A stretch of 64,000 bases of DNA from Forficula auricularia (taxonomy: Eukaryota; Arthropoda; Insecta; Dermaptera; Forficulidae), in assembly GCA_024734495.1 (NCBI GenBank), contig JALMQS010000187.1:15989688-16053687 (forward strand), given 5' to 3'. The notes under the pieces were generated by a model. The model worked only from the letters and a program-made list of their open reading frames with translations, had not been told where the DNA came from and made no database searches. Below, piece after piece: positions 1 through 11,799 of the stretch. Each line of letters begins with the position of its first letter. Within the stretch, counting starts at the first letter, position 1. Position numbers and translations under genes: made by a program.

Positions 1-440
1 TTCGTTCATTGTACTTTCCTTTAATTTATGGGCCGCATGGATTATAGATATCGAGGTTGAAAGCCTGGTCTTAAGCGAACCAATGACCCGTTTCCTCCCA
101 ATCCGTTCCCTGAAGCTTCAGTTCCAGTACACTTTCATCACTTCGAAGAATTTTTTTTCTTTTAAATTATAGGTTGTTTTTTTATATTATCAAAATTGTC
201 CAAACCTCGAAGACAGGACTATTTAAATGTAATTTGATCTTCCTGTGAATTTTTAGAACGGCATGCCAAGGCAACATTTTTTTTATTCAAGGTCATATGC
301 AAAAGTAAAACAACAAAACCAATACTATAACCCTAATCAAATAATATATTTTTCATAAACAAAATATGGTAAAAATATCGAAGAGTGACTCGACCTATTT
401 TAAAACTATGATAAAAATTAAACTAATAGATATCTACATT
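1..440. other. AT-rich sequence without recognised feature
   Basis: No convincing open frame, RNA gene or repeat end was seen. The sequence is AT-rich with short T and A runs. Confidence 0.5.
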
Positions 441-1063
441 AGGGTTGTCCTTATTTAGGGTATTTTCGAATTTTTACTTAGAGGCTCATATGGTTCGAAA
501 TAAATAAAAAAATCTCCTCGAAGTTTTCAGCCTCTATCTCAATTTTAACCTGTGCCACACAGCTATGTAAGTTTTCCCATCAAAATAACATGGGGTTTTT
601 GGCATTGAACGATCAATTTTTTATTCCGGCCAAAACAATGGTTCAAATAATTTGGAACTCTGTAGACTTTATCCTTATAATAGTAGCCATCCTTCAGATT
701 TTTAGCTATTATAATTTTGGAGTTACAGCTAGATAAAATACTGCTATATCTTAGTGTTACTAAGTTATACAGTCCAAAATTATAATATCTAAAAATTTGT
801 AAAGATTCCGAGGGATAGTATAAGGATAAAATCTACACAGTTTCAAATATTTTGAACGATTATTTTAGCCGGAATAAAAAATTGATCGTTCAATACAAAA
901 AAACCCCATATTATTTAGATGGGAAACTTGCATCGCTGTGCGGCTCCGGTTAAAATTAACATAGAGACGTGAAACTTGGAGGATTTTTTTTTAAAATTTA
1001 TTTCGAACCATATGACCCTCTGTCAGCGTAAAAATTCAAAAATACCCAAAATAAGGATACCCT
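441..1063. repeat. Foldback element with 280-bp arms
   Basis: Left arm 441-722 is the inverted complement of right arm 772-1063, with a 49-bp loop. The outer ends read agggttgtccttat and ataaggataccct. Both arms carry the segment around ttgatcgttcaat and the segment aaccccatgttattt. No coding capacity is visible, so this is a non-autonomous foldback element. A third, solo arm lies at 1294-1511. Its transposon class is unknown. Confidence 0.75.
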
Positions 1064-1217
1064 AGTGTGGCTATTAATCTTAATTTTCAAAAATACAAAT
1101 TCTTCTTTATACTTTAACCCTTCACCCCCCCTCTCTTATTAATAATGTTAAAAAATTTTACTTCTTGTTATATTCGATATATTTTATATTTTTATACTCA
1201 GTTTTCTCTGTGAACCG

Positions 1218-1263
1218 CAGAAGATGGGTTCGTAACCCGAAATAAATATAGTCATGCTAAAAA
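1218..1263 (+). ncRNA. Degenerate hammerhead-like motif
   Basis: CAGAAGA (1218-1224, expected CTGANGA) is followed by a 5-bp helix GGGTT/AACCC and GAAA at 1239-1242. The same layout appears in the better copies at 20.97 and 48.27 kb. The U4-to-A change should abolish cleavage. No helix I pairing was found, so this is probably a dead copy. Confidence 0.35.
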
Positions 1264-1293
1264 GCATCTTGTCTTTTATTTTTGTTAAATTTT

Positions 1294-1511
1294 CAAATTT
1301 TTTGAACCATTAGTTTGGCAGAAATAAAAAATTGATCGTTCAACGCCTAAAACCCCATGTTATTTAGATGGGAAACATGCATCGCTGTGCGGCTCAGGTT
1401 AAAATTGAGATAGAGACTTGAAACTTCGAGGAGATTTTTTTTTATTTATTTCTAATCATATGAGCCTCTGTCAGCGTAAAAATTGGAAAATAGCCAAAAT
1501 AAGAACCACCC
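1294..1511 (+). repeat. Solo arm of the 441-1063 foldback family
   Basis: Matches the right arm of the 441-1063 element in the same orientation, including ttgatcgttcaacg and aaccccatgttatttag, and ends near aagaaccaccc. Confidence 0.7.
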
Positions 1512-2341
1512 AAATGTCCATTTCAGGCTGCACGAACCTCATCGCCCAAAAATCTCCCACTCTTTCTATGATTATTGTCTAGCTAGGATTACATTGATTA
1601 GCTACATTTAATGACAGCTCACTAACCTAGGAGTTTTTAATGCAGTGGAGCTATAAACGATAAAGCGCCTAAGAGATAGACAACCGTTTATTCCGCTTGA
1701 AAAATGAATGAAAATGTTCGATCTGAACTCCACGATTAAATCTTCCCTATTCTCTCGATATCTTTCAACATTTTTAACAATAGACTTATCAGATTTTATA
1801 ATCGTACTCAATGATATCTCCTGAAGAATCAGCAACAGTGTCTGATTTTTAAGGATAAACTGGGTTTTATTTAGAGTTTCGAAAGTTTTATTATTATTAT
1901 CTTGTTGAAAATAAAATGCAAATCGATAATGAGCTTTGTTTGTTATGTAATATAAATCTAGTAGGTTCCCAGAGCGTCTACTTTTGAATAATTGAAAAAT
2001 AAACAAACTTGTTTCATGAAATACTCTATGAAATATTGATATACTATATCTACACTTAACATATTTTAATCTAGTATATTTTCTATCTACTATTTTTTAA
2101 TTTTCAAAAAATGTCATTGGTGAAAAAATATTTATTATAAACGAAATGGCCCAGATAAGTTAGAGCAACAAGGTTAGCTCCGTAAATTTTCTTTGATTTT
2201 TAATAAAATCTCTTTCATGGTGAATTTGATAATTTAAAATGTTCCATTCTTGCAAGGCATCGTGTTAATTATGAATCAGTACACTCTAATAGAGGTTTAG
2301 AGATAGAAACAAAATTCTATATCCAAAATCTTGGCGTAATA
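1512..2341. other. Intergenic or intronic, no gene recognised
   Basis: Contains a 132-codon minus-strand open frame (1608-2006), but its composition is low-complexity, rich in F, I, L, N and S, with no motif. It is treated as a chance frame. Confidence 0.4.
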
Positions 2342-2568
2342 CAGTAGAGTCTCACTAATCCGGCACTATTAAAAACTAAGGGGTGCCGGATTATTGGAAT
2401 GTTCGGATTACTGGATTGTATAGAAAAATTCATAATAAATAAAATAAAATAAAATAAATTTCACCCGATATGGGTAACAAACGGATACCAAAACGGATAC
2501 CGGGCGGAGGGTGCCGGATTATTGGACGTGCCGGTCTATTGAAGTGCTGGATTAGTGAGACTCTACTG
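2342..2568. mobile_element. pogo/Tigger-like MITE, 227 bp, TA duplication
   Basis: Terminal inverted repeats begin CAGTAGAGTCTCAC and end GTGAGACTCTACTG, flanked by TA at 2340-2341 and 2569-2570. Subterminal copies of gtgccggattatt lie inside. CAGT-starting termini with a TA target duplication are typical of pogo/Tigger elements. There is no transposase, so it is non-autonomous. Confidence 0.85.
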
Positions 2569-2634
2569 TATTTATTTAGTTTTCCGCCGACCTTTTGATT
2601 TCTCAAGTATCCTTTTTCAGGACAGAGGTTAGTC

Positions 2635-2824
2635 TAGTGGTTCTCAAACTGTTTGAATTTGTGGAACACATAAAGTGAAAAAAAGCGCACCATACACAAA
2701 ATACTAATAAATATATAACTAAAAAATAATTTTAATAATAGCCCCATACATATCTGGTATTTATTTCCTAGGTCGTACCTAAGAACGTCACCGGGCGCCT
2801 GCGCACACCCTTTGAAAACCACTG
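2635..2824. mobile_element. hAT-type MITE, 190 bp
   Basis: Termini are tagtggttctcaaac and gaaaaccactg. The flanking 8-bp sequences are ggttagtc (2627-2634) and gattagtc (2825-2832), a target duplication with one mismatch. The end sequence and 8-bp duplication fit the hAT superfamily. Confidence 0.75.
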
Positions 2825-2835
2825 GATTAGTCAAC

Positions 2836-2938
2836 TTTCGTCATTCAACTCGAATACTCATACAATCCCCCAAGATATTCATTCCCACACACGAGATGCT
2901 TTCGAGGATTGTATGTGAGTTCGAGTTGAATGACGAAA
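2836..2938. repeat. Short foldback, 33-bp arms
   Basis: Arms 2836-2868 and 2906-2938 are nearly perfect inverted complements around a 37-bp loop. It starts just after the hAT MITE. No class is assigned. Confidence 0.6.
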
Positions 2939-4027
2939 TTTAAAAGAGTTTGATCATTATTTACTAGCTCTTGGCATGAAAAAGGATTTCATTGAGGGTT
3001 CGAAACGTCTACAGAAGGCTGAATAAATATATTACATCGAGATTTTGGCCAGAATTTTGTTATTTCCATCTTACTTAAAGTATAGAAAAATTTAACCGTC
3101 TTCATTTTCATATCAAATAAATTTCTTGTAAATATTTATTTTCTTTCCCTTTGGATTACAAAAAGTTAAAAAACTTTAAACTTGAACTTGATGGCGAAGG
3201 AAAGGGTATGAAAGCTCGGTAGGCCCCTAGGCACTCTCTGGTCTATTTCTTTTCTCGCCTGTTCATCTTGGTGAATGCGGAAATTGCAGGGAGACCGAAC
3301 AATTTATGTTCTTTCATTCAATAAAAATTGCAAAATTATCCTAAGATATATCCAATTTAAAAGTCAAATACGATTCTCCAAACACATTGCTTGGCATTAA
3401 TAAATTATATTTAAATTTGATTAATAAAACAGTTTTGCGAAACTTAACTTTTAAAATGTTGTTTCTAATATATTCCAATTTCTACACCCAAATACAGTAG
3501 AAATTGGATATAAAAAATGTATAATATTACAATTTTTGGGTAAATTAAAAAAAATTTAACTTTGCAAATCTCCATTAAGAACTTACTCAAAAATTAAGAT
3601 TTCTAAAAAAAAAATTCACTGGGGTGTTCATATTGCCAAGATTTTTATAGACCATAATAGAGAAAGCTCTATTTCTACGCGATTTTCACTTTTCAAACCC
3701 CCATAACTTATTTAAAAAGTTTTTTTTAATTCTAAATAAAACCACATAGAAGTGTTTTACAGGCCAAAACAGGGTGAGTTCACTTATACACGTTTGGTGT
3801 CATTAACTCTTACTTTGTGAAAAAATATGATGTGTTACGCAAAAAATAAATATTTTTCGGGATTCAGTAGTCAGAAACACAAGAATCACAAAATTATTCA
3901 AACAACTTTTTCATCTTAGACCTGTGTAATTAGATAGATTAATATAATTCTAATAGAGATCGTATATTATTATTTTCTTCAAATTAAATTAGGTTCCAAA
4001 ATGAAGGATTATGTGACCCGTTTTAAG
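2939..4027. other. No gene recognised
   Basis: AT-rich. The piece at 3190-3310 is compositionally richer and looks unique, but no frame or motif could be assigned. Confidence 0.4.
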
Positions 4028-4135
4028 CTTCACAATAGGTTTTTTTCGTGAATTTGTAAACATTTTATCACAATGAGCTTTTTTGTGAATTTGCGAAAAT
4101 TTATTCACAATGGGCTTTTTTTCGTGAATTTGTTA
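4028..4135. repeat. Short tandem repeat, about 52-bp unit
   Basis: Two to three imperfect copies of a unit containing cacaatgggctttttt and gtgaatttg. Confidence 0.55.
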
Positions 4136-4285
4136 AGTTAAGTATAAACCTTTAAAAACATTATTTTTTGTGTTTTCTTTGAGATTAATTAATTTCAAGT
4201 TGGAATAATCTGAATAATTATCAATAATGACTATTCCTAATTTGAAGTTGATAATCTAAATTTTATATTGTTATATGGGGATATG

Positions 4286-4406
4286 GGATGCCAGACATTT
4301 AGAGAGGTCAAACAGCTGGCGGGGGACAGAGTCGAGTGGAGACGGATTGTTGGATCAAACCAGTCTTAGGACTGTATACTCAATGATGGTGATGATGATG
4401 ATGATA
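4286..4406 (+). pseudogene. LINE 3' end: ORF C-terminus and (GAT)n tail
   Basis: An open frame from 4286 to the stop at 4367-4369 gives 27 residues ending AGDRVEWRRIVGSNQS. A 3' segment ending in a run of GAT triplets to 4406 follows. A basic tryptophan-containing terminus followed by a simple-repeat tail is typical of the end of a non-LTR retrotransposon ORF. A near-identical piece lies on the minus strand at 42408-42503 with the same tail. Both are severely 5'-truncated, as expected for incomplete target-primed reverse transcription. The clade (RTE-like is a guess) is uncertain. Confidence 0.75.
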
Positions 4407-4763
4407 TATTAAATAATACAATTTCCATATTCATTTTATCAATCTCGGTATTATTAAGGAGGTTTTTTCGCGACAATCTACATAAAAAGTTTTAGCACTC
4501 TATAAATATGAACGGTGTTAACATTTTATGTTATCTTTTTTAACGTGACTGTACTTTTTACACTACTAATTTCTCTTAATGAATGGATCGTTTCCAAGCC
4601 ATTGATATTAATCGTAAATCGTCTTCAAATTTTAACAGTGTCTTTATTATGCGTTTAATGACTTATATTCCAAGAAGTATTCTTGAATTTTTGGATTTGT
4701 GAAAGAGCTACCTCAAAAGAGAAAGAAAAATCTTCTTAATTTTTGAAAAATTTATTTTTGTTA

Positions 4764-4798
4764 AGACATGTTTCGGGCTTAGTCGAGCCCATCTTGAC
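4764..4798 (-). ncRNA. Hammerhead-like motif, ACAUGU type (degenerate core)
   Basis: Minus strand: GTCAAGA in place of CTGANGA, helix II GGGCT/AGCCC, GAAA, then ACATGTC. TTAA precedes the core and TTAA follows the cleavage position, so helix I pairing survives. The core is mutated. Confidence 0.45.
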
Positions 4799-4917
4799 TT
4801 AACACAAAACACTTTTTTCTTTTACATAATTATTTTATATACATATTACAACTTTCACAAACATATCTGAATAAAACCAAGTAATATAAGTTGTAATATA
4901 TAAAAGAAAAAAGTGTT

Positions 4918-4968
4918 TTGTGTTAACTGAAGTTGGGTTCGACTAGGCCCGAAACATGTTTTAACAAT
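4918..4968 (+). ncRNA. Hammerhead-like motif, ACAUGU type
   Basis: CTGAAGT (4927-4933; last core base A to T), a GGG/CCC helix II, GAAA at 4951-4954, and stem III ACATGT followed by T at 4960. Helix I is perfect for 6 bp: TGTTAA (4921-4926) with TTAACA (4961-4966), directly abutting the core and the cleavage position. That pairing is strong support for the fold even though one core base is changed. Confidence 0.6.
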
Positions 4969-5104
4969 AATACATCTTTCAAAAATTAAGAAGTTTTTTC
5001 TTTCTCTTTTAATAATTCAAGATTGATAAGAAGAATAGGGAAGTTATATTAATAATTTGGACAATCGAGAATATTTTGAGTGTAAATATATTAAATACAA
5101 ATAT

Positions 5105-5348
5105 GAAGCGTTTATTTTGAAAGTGGTGTAAGTCCATTAAAAAAATTAGAAATTACTTATATAATTTGTGATTAATTTAGGGTAAACTATGTATTTATAA
5201 ATAGTTAATATTTTAAAAAATGCCAATGTTTTAGTTCAATTTAATATTGACCAATAATAGAAATTGGGTAGCGATTAATATGCTAACCTTTAATTTTCTC
5301 GAAACAACAAAAAATGGACTTGAGCCACTTTCAAAATAAACGGTCCAT
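5105..5348. mobile_element. MITE, GCCGTTTATTTTGAAAG-end family, copy 1
   Basis: Ends read gaagcgtttattttgaaagt and actttcaaaataaacggtcc, forming inverted repeats of about 30 bp. Further copies lie at 10871-11120 and 59425-59549. Confidence 0.7.
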
Positions 5349-6256
5349 ATTATACTACTTTGGCAGTAAAATTAAAAAAATAATCAAATACTGGATTTAA
5401 TCTTTAGTCATGCAAACGACTTAATATGATAATGAAATCAATCAGCTTATTTAATTGGCGTAATCCCTTAATTATACTATTAGACTAATAAAACTTGACT
5501 ATTACAGTTCAAATATACTCCATTGAAAAAAATATAAATGAATTTGTATAAGAGTTCAACTCTCACGAGCTCGCCCTATAATTACTCAAATCAATTTACT
5601 GAGTTTATTTGCTAAAGATGAAAAAATAAATACCTACTTAAATTCGTTTATCTTGTTAAAAATTGAAAATTTAAGAATTAGAATGGAATACAAATAATTT
5701 AAATTATTATAAATTTAGTCGGAAGAGTATTAAATACAATTAATGATGACCAAGTAAGTATATATTGCTGTTCAAATTTAATCGGGATAATAAATTAAGG
5801 GAAGCCATCGAAGGAATTTCCCGGTAAGATTCAAGTCATTCTTATTAATGGCGAGAGCACGCGAGACACGCGTACCCTAATAAATTACCCTAGGAAAGAT
5901 ACATAGCTATATCCTAATGATATTATTCTAGGCGTAGACAGTCTAATAAATGCTAACTAGTCCGTCGATCTCAATTCCTCTATTAGCAATTGCCCTCAAA
6001 AGTGTTGCTCTTCATCTGACACCTTCTAAATAGAGAAGTTTCCAATCTCTCGAGGCGACAAATAAATAATTTGCTCTTTTATTGCTTTATCTTCACCAAT
6101 TAGTCTTTGGATGAATGGATAAATAATAGTAATCAGGAAAAAAAGAACACGCTACCTAACTGAATATCTAAAGACTTGTTTTTAGAAAGTTTAATTTAAT
6201 TGTAATTGCTTTGTTTAATATCATATAATTGATAAATATTATTCGACACACTGAGC
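5349..6256. other. Single-copy, higher-complexity stretch (5780-6100)
   Basis: About 5780-6100 has a more balanced base composition than its surroundings, with no repeat partner seen here and several TAAT-type cores. It could be a conserved non-coding element, but no coding frame or motif proves a function. Confidence 0.3.
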
Positions 6257-6560
6257 GTGGGTCTTGAATTCATTAAAAATGTTTCAAGATTTTTTTTGCC
6301 TATTCGAGCTACGAAATGTCTGAAACATAGAAAAAAAATCATTTTTAGACGTATTTTTTCAGACTCTTTGGGTGTCTTTATTCCGATACTTACTATACAC
6401 ATAAGAATAGAGGCTCGTAAAAAGTTTGTTCTAGTGTAAGGATCTTGTTTGTTTGTTTTTTATTATTTTTTTTCACTGCAAAGAACTAATTAGTTAGGGT
6501 TGCTAGCTTCAGAACTTACCTGTGGATATTGCAGAAAATCAGAAATCGAATCTTAATATT
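6257..6560. repeat. Copy of an old dispersed repeat (family D)
   Basis: Carries the signature gctacgaaatgtctgaaacat, followed by bases similar to ctcgtaaaaagtttgttctag. Related sequence recurs near 24.2, 37.2, 44.1, 53.3, 56.1 and 59.3 kb. No protein is recognised in it. Confidence 0.5.
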
Positions 6561-6919
6561 AGAAACTCATAAACGGTTGAAAAAATTAAAATTCAATGTA
6601 TAATTATTTGAAGTATTTAGAAAAGTCTGACTGCTATCTTCTTATGACATTCAATACTATACTTGATCCTAAGGTGGTAATTTCACCATACCATCTTAGC
6701 TCCATAAGGTGTAAAGTCAATATTAAGAACTATTCTTAAGAGGGTAAAAGAGTACAATAGTACCCGATGGTGGGAAAAATAGTACATTATGCAACAAGGG
6801 AGTAAAGTCAAATATTATTTCTGAGAGTGGAGGGAATGATTGACTTTATTCCCGAGTTCCATATTGGTAAGTGGTTCCTTACCATTACGCAATCTCGTAG
6901 TCAAAAATATAACTAAAAA

Positions 6920-7597
6920 AAAATAATTTTTAAGAAAAAAATAAAAACCGACTTCAAAAAATTAAATGCAACAAATATAATACACTAAAAGGTATAAAAT
7001 AATTATTATCTTATTTAGTTACAACTAAACGGCGAAATATTAACATGAAATTACTTTTTGAAGTCGGTACCAAACAAACTATACCTATAAGCGAGCGTAC
7101 CCGCCAAACGTACTAAGTAAGATCCGTCGAGTGCGATTCATAAAAGGTATATGTTTGGCACCAACTTCAAAAAGTAATTTCATGTTAATATTTCGCCGTT
7201 TAGTTGTAACTAAATAAGATAATAATTATTTTATACCTTTTAGTGTATTATATTTGTTGCATTTAATTTTTTGAAGTCGGTTTTTATTTTTTCTTAAAAA
7301 TTATTTTTATTTTTCTCTTTTTAGTGATGTTATTAATAGTGATCATATCATCAGAACTTGACCAAATTAATATGACACCATCCCTAAGACACCCCTTTCG
7401 GATAAAAAAAGAACCATCGAAATCGGTTGTAAAAACAAAGAGGTTAGGTCTAAACAAACCTAATAAAAACCCAATGCAAAATTTTTTTTCAAAATCAGTT
7501 TACAATTGGCGGAGATATGATATAGGTAACATAGGCACAAAAAAAAAAAAAAAAAAATTCAGTCGAATAGAGAACCTCTCCTTTTTTGAAGTCGGTT
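6920..7597 (+). mobile_element. CCGACTTC-terminal element with internal hairpin, copy 1
   Basis: Begins near ataaaaaccgacttcaaaaa, contains a palindrome with arms of about 165 bp (6920-7085 with 7145-7312) and ends ttttttgaagtcggtt at 7597. The asymmetric right half (7320-7597) has no inverted partner. The whole is found again in reverse orientation at 61901-62618. The 91-codon plus-strand frame inside is not a recognised protein. The class is unassigned. Confidence 0.75.
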
Positions 7598-9720
7598 AAC
7601 AAACGGGTAACCTGCACAGTTATCAATCATTTTCAAAATTGAGATGCCGAAGAATATTTAAATAAAGTACTTAATATTGCATAAGATAGTAAACAACAAA
7701 CTAATAATCTATCTTGTTATTTTATTTTATTTTTTTAATAATTTTCTTTATACAATAAAAATAAATATGACCCGATTGTGTTAGTTTTTATTTTGACCAG
7801 AAGTCAGAGCTGTTTACCAACAGACAGATACCCATAGTACTTTATTCCCGACTAAATCTTAATAGCCACTTTAATGATCTGAATAAGCGCGCTTTAAAGT
7901 GGAATATTGTTCTCGTAAAACTCTGCTTTGAAAATTGTTTTTCATTACGGAATAAAGGCCATTTTTTGGCCTATAAATGCGCTTGAGTTAAATTATCTAC
8001 TTGTCATATCATTAAAGAAAATAACTATAATTATTCAACTGTAAATTAATTAAAGACAATATAACTTTTTTGCCGAAAGGAAATTAAATTAACATTTTAC
8101 ATTACAATCCGTGAGTAATGATACGATTTTATGCCTTGCTTTAACGCAAAGGGCCTGTATGATCTTTTCTTGTTTTCTTGTTCGTCAATTGGCCAAAGGC
8201 AAGGCTATAGAGCATGGTCGTTGACCTAGAGACCTTGTTCCCACTCGCAGCTTAGCCCTGGAGCCTAACCACTTGTCCACGACTCTAGATTCATCGCTCT
8301 ATTCTCTATTCTCTATTCTCCGTCAATTCCTTTCCTGGGAGAGCCCTAGATCCCCTAAGGCTCTAGGGAATCTTAGTGTCAGTTGGTCAAGTATTGCCTA
8401 ACGTTACCTGATGCAGACTTTTATCCAGATGATATTGAATAAATAAATATTTTTAATAAGAGATCTGTTTGTCCTATTTACCATAAAGTAAACATGTCAA
8501 TAATAAACTTTCTAAGTTTGAAATGCCAATAATTTAAAATCTATTATTTATTTTTTTAGATAAATAAAATAATTGCTTTTTTAAAATGCACTTAAAATTA
8601 CTGTACAAACATTGTAAAAATCTTGAGATTAGCGTTTGTAATACTTAAATAGAGTGTGTTTACCAATGGTAAAAACCTATGCGAATCGAGATTTGAAATT
8701 GCTGCTAATAATGAAATTAAAAAGCTTTATACAATTTTATAAGTTCACACATAATATATGTTATGAATTATTTTAAATTCTACATAAAAATATTTTTATT
8801 CAAAAAATGAAGATCGTGGATAGTTATCAAAATAATATTATTTAATTGGTATTGGAATATTAATTAGATGAAAATTTTAAAATTATTTCACATATGTATG
8901 CTTAGAAATAAATCTCTTGAAACTTGAAAAAAAAAATCAAAAATAATTTTATTTTATCATACATAATGGCGAAGCATTGTAATTGCGCACGAAAAAATGT
9001 TTTCTCTTGTTTTTTCGAACTATTTCAAAAACGGCGAAAACTATTGTTATATAAAATTTTTTTTATGGAAATCATGGTATTTTATTTTATAATAAATAAT
9101 CATATAGTAAATATCTAATAAATGATATATTAACAGTTTGAGCTTTCTAGCTCCAAAAGCTCACCATTAACTAATTCCATTAATTTACACAGTACCTACA
9201 CGTAACGAGTACACAGTACACCTCGTTTTTGCTATGTTTAATAATTATAATATAAATTGGCAAATGTTCTTTTCTTTCAAAATCAGAGGGAAAAAATTAA
9301 AAAAAAACCTCTTGACTCGACGCATGATAGTTGAGGAAAAATGATAATGATTAGGGTGAATCGAAATAGTCCAGTACTTTAATGACATTATTAATATATG
9401 AAGTGGTATTTTTACTTTGAATTTAATGTAAAGTTTTTCTATATGTTTTTCCAAATCTTCTATCTTTATAATTATAAAATAATAATAAATATAAAAACCT
9501 AGACATAAAAATGATTAAAATTAAATATCTACCTTCTGTTTCATGGAGTTCACAATAAAGTACTGAGAAATAGCTGCTTAAAGAAATGCAGTGAAAAAAT
9601 CTTTTTTTTTACAAATATATTTATTTAATATGTGAGATGAATAGACAATAATAAGGTGTACATTTAGTTCTTTAGTTAATAGATAATTAACAATTAAAAA
9701 TATTTAATGAATATAATTAA
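7598..9720. other. No gene recognised
   Basis: Mostly AT-rich. The part at 8150-8430 is less AT-biased and apparently unique, with a short (tattctc)n-like run near 8300. The small open frames at 8924-9118 and 9245-9454 have no recognisable features. Confidence 0.4.
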
Positions 9721-9724
9721 GGTG

Positions 9725-9988
9725 CATTGGGAGACCTAGATTCGATCAATTATTCATGAAAAACAGGGAGAGTAGGAGAGATCAGCTGGCAACCCTAAAT
9801 CTGCAAACTGGGTCAGAAGCTGTTCTAAGAACTAAGAAAACAACATGGAAAGATGCGGCATTTGGGCTGGATTAATTGAACTGTTGATTGGAAACAGAAA
9901 CAGAGAAGAATGACCGGGTTTCGAACCCGGGGAACCAGGGGCACGTCTTTTCGTCGGTTGCCAACTTTGCCACGTGACCAGACTTGCA
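9725..9988 (-). mobile_element. tRNA-derived SINE
   Basis: On the minus strand, TGGCAAAGTTGGC matches a tRNA A box. CCGGGTTCGAAACCCGG (about 9913-9929) forms a perfect T arm containing a B box. No acceptor stem forms, so it is not a functional tRNA gene. Downstream on the same strand is a non-tRNA body of about 180 bp. A target duplication could not be defined. Confidence 0.7.
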
Positions 9989-10464
9989 TTTCTTGATTAT
10001 AGCAACAAACAGGATGTTATGAATTATTCCAAACTCCAAACGTTGAATTTTATTTTGAAATTGATTGATCTCCTTTTCTGACGAAAATATTTATACCTAT
10101 GATTTTTGTTGTAAAATATATTAGACATTATTATTAATGGGAATGAATTTTACTTCCCGCTAAACCCTATAAATTACATCTATTTTTATTCGGATATAAT
10201 AGAGAATTTATTGAGGAACTCCAACTTGAAGAGAGTGGAAAGATTACTTAAATTTGTATAAAAAACAAAGCAGACATTAAAGAGCAAAGTTGTTTTGACA
10301 TTCATGTATGATAAATTTCTCAGTACGCTTGGGTCTGTGTGGGGCAAAACAACTCACAAAGCTCCAAGTTCTTTCTAGTCTCAAAATGTTTGTATTATCA
10401 AAAGAGAATTTTCAGCTGGAACCATCTAGATTGCACATTGTTAATGAAATAAACTCACCAGAAT

Positions 10465-10545
10465 TTTTGACATTTCTACTCCTAGTTCTGAACTCGTTTT
10501 CATGTTCCGAGAGTAAGCTATATAGACAGAACTAGGTGTCGAAAT
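10465..10545. repeat. Small inverted repeat
   Basis: gacatttctactcctagttctg pairs imperfectly with cagaactaggtgtcgaaatgtc. The 75-codon plus frame spanning this region is not recognised. Confidence 0.4.
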
Positions 10546-10870
10546 GTCGTGCATTCTGATTAGTTTATGTAATTAAAAATGTGCAATTTAAAGTGGTATT
10601 TTATAAAGACAATCAGAATAATACAGATGCCTACAGTAGATTAAAATGAAATAAGACAACTTTAGAGGTTTCAGGACTAATGTTGCATATATCTACGAGG
10701 AAAATTTTAGTAGTGGTGAAAACAAATATTTTGAAATATCTTGACAACTCTACAAATTGTTTTGAAGATAAAGATTAGTTAAGAATAATATTTATGAAAA
10801 AATAATTTTTTCCGAAAAAAATATGGATAAGTTTTCGAAAATCTTTTTGGAAAGAATTCTTTTTAATAAA

Positions 10871-11120
10871 TGAGCCGTTTATTTTGAAAGTGGCCTAAGT
10901 CCAATTATGAAAAAAATAAGTTAATGACAGATTTAGCTAGACATAGATATCTTCCTTTCATATTTATAATATCACAGCCAAAGAAGTATAATATCCTCAT
11001 GAATTCGTTAAAATAAATACATCAAAATATAAATAAATATATGTATTTATAAAAATATAAATACAAATATCTCAAAATAACAAATAATGGAGATAGGCCA
11101 CTTTCAAAATAAACGGCTCA
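10871..11120. mobile_element. MITE, GCCGTTTATTTTGAAAG-end family, copy 2
   Basis: The best copy of the family: ends TGAGCCGTTTATTTTG and CAAAATAAACGGCTCA, with inverted repeats of about 30 bp. Confidence 0.75.
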
Positions 11121-11452
11121 AATATTATCATAATATCATGGTAATCTTTATCGCAAATATAGGTAATTTGTTGCATTGTCAAGATATCTCAAAATATTTG
11201 TTTTCACTACTTAACCTTAGTTTTAGACTAGACATGTATTGAGTCACCGAACAAGAGCAAAGTAGAATTTATTTTTGAATAACTAGTTTAAAAGTAAACT
11301 TATTATCAATTTTATATTACATATGGTTTTTTGAGACCTGAAAATTATTCGTAGAACCCTATTTTATATAAACGGTTGTCTCTGATAATCAAACAGAAAA
11401 TTTCATTCCTCAAATACAGCTATTTTGTTCGTTTACCAAACGACATTGACAG

Positions 11453-11743
11453 ATGAAAAACCATCGGATATTTTTTTGGGTGCTTCTTGAAAAGGAAGTC
11501 TACACAAGTAAGTTTGAGACTATCGATTATCTTAAAGTCAAAGTTCGAAAGAATATCCCCGCCAAGGTCCCTGGCCGGATAATGTTACTGATGGTTTCAA
11601 TGCATACCATAAAAGGCATCAAAACGGGTGGGATTCATTGGGGGACCAAGTGTGCAAACATATGCACCGTATGGTCAACTCACCCAAAAAGCATAAAACT
11701 TAATCACAAAGGTAACCGCGAAACATGCGAAAACGTTATGTAA
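11453..11743 (+). pseudogene. Tc1/mariner-like transposase C-terminal remnant
   Basis: The 96-codon frame begins with residues RIFFWVLLEKEVYTSKFETI followed by [13 protein letters not shown]. This resembles the last part of Tc1/mariner (IS630-type) DDE transposases: an aromatic WG(Y/F)LK block, 'VY', then an LK..VR.EI.A.P segment. After about residue 40 similarity continues better in another frame, suggesting a frameshift. No inverted repeats bounding it were identified. The call rests on family resemblance only. Confidence 0.4.
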
Positions 11744-11799
11744 AATTTAGTAAAAAGGACGCTCCTTTCTATGTCTGGCAGAGATTTCCATTTAAAAGA

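Larger units (their letters stand above)
4681..5026. mobile_element. Foldback element with a hammerhead-like motif in each arm
   Basis: Left arm (about 4681-4853) and right arm (about 4889-5026) are inverted complements; the left arm carries an extra piece of about 28 bp. Each arm has a hammerhead-like motif with self-complementary stem III ACATGT. No target duplication was identified. Confidence 0.7.

Noticed and set aside
1608..2006. 132-codon minus-strand frame, the longest in the window
   Set aside because: Low-complexity F/I/L/N-rich product, no motif and no splice context; expected by chance in AT-rich DNA.
9909..9988. Functional tRNA gene
   Set aside because: Good A and B boxes and T arm, but no acceptor stem and no clean anticodon arm; SINE head instead.
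10308..10535. 75-codon plus frame as a secreted peptide
   Set aside because: It overlaps a small inverted repeat, has no cleavable signal pattern at its start and no family resemblance.
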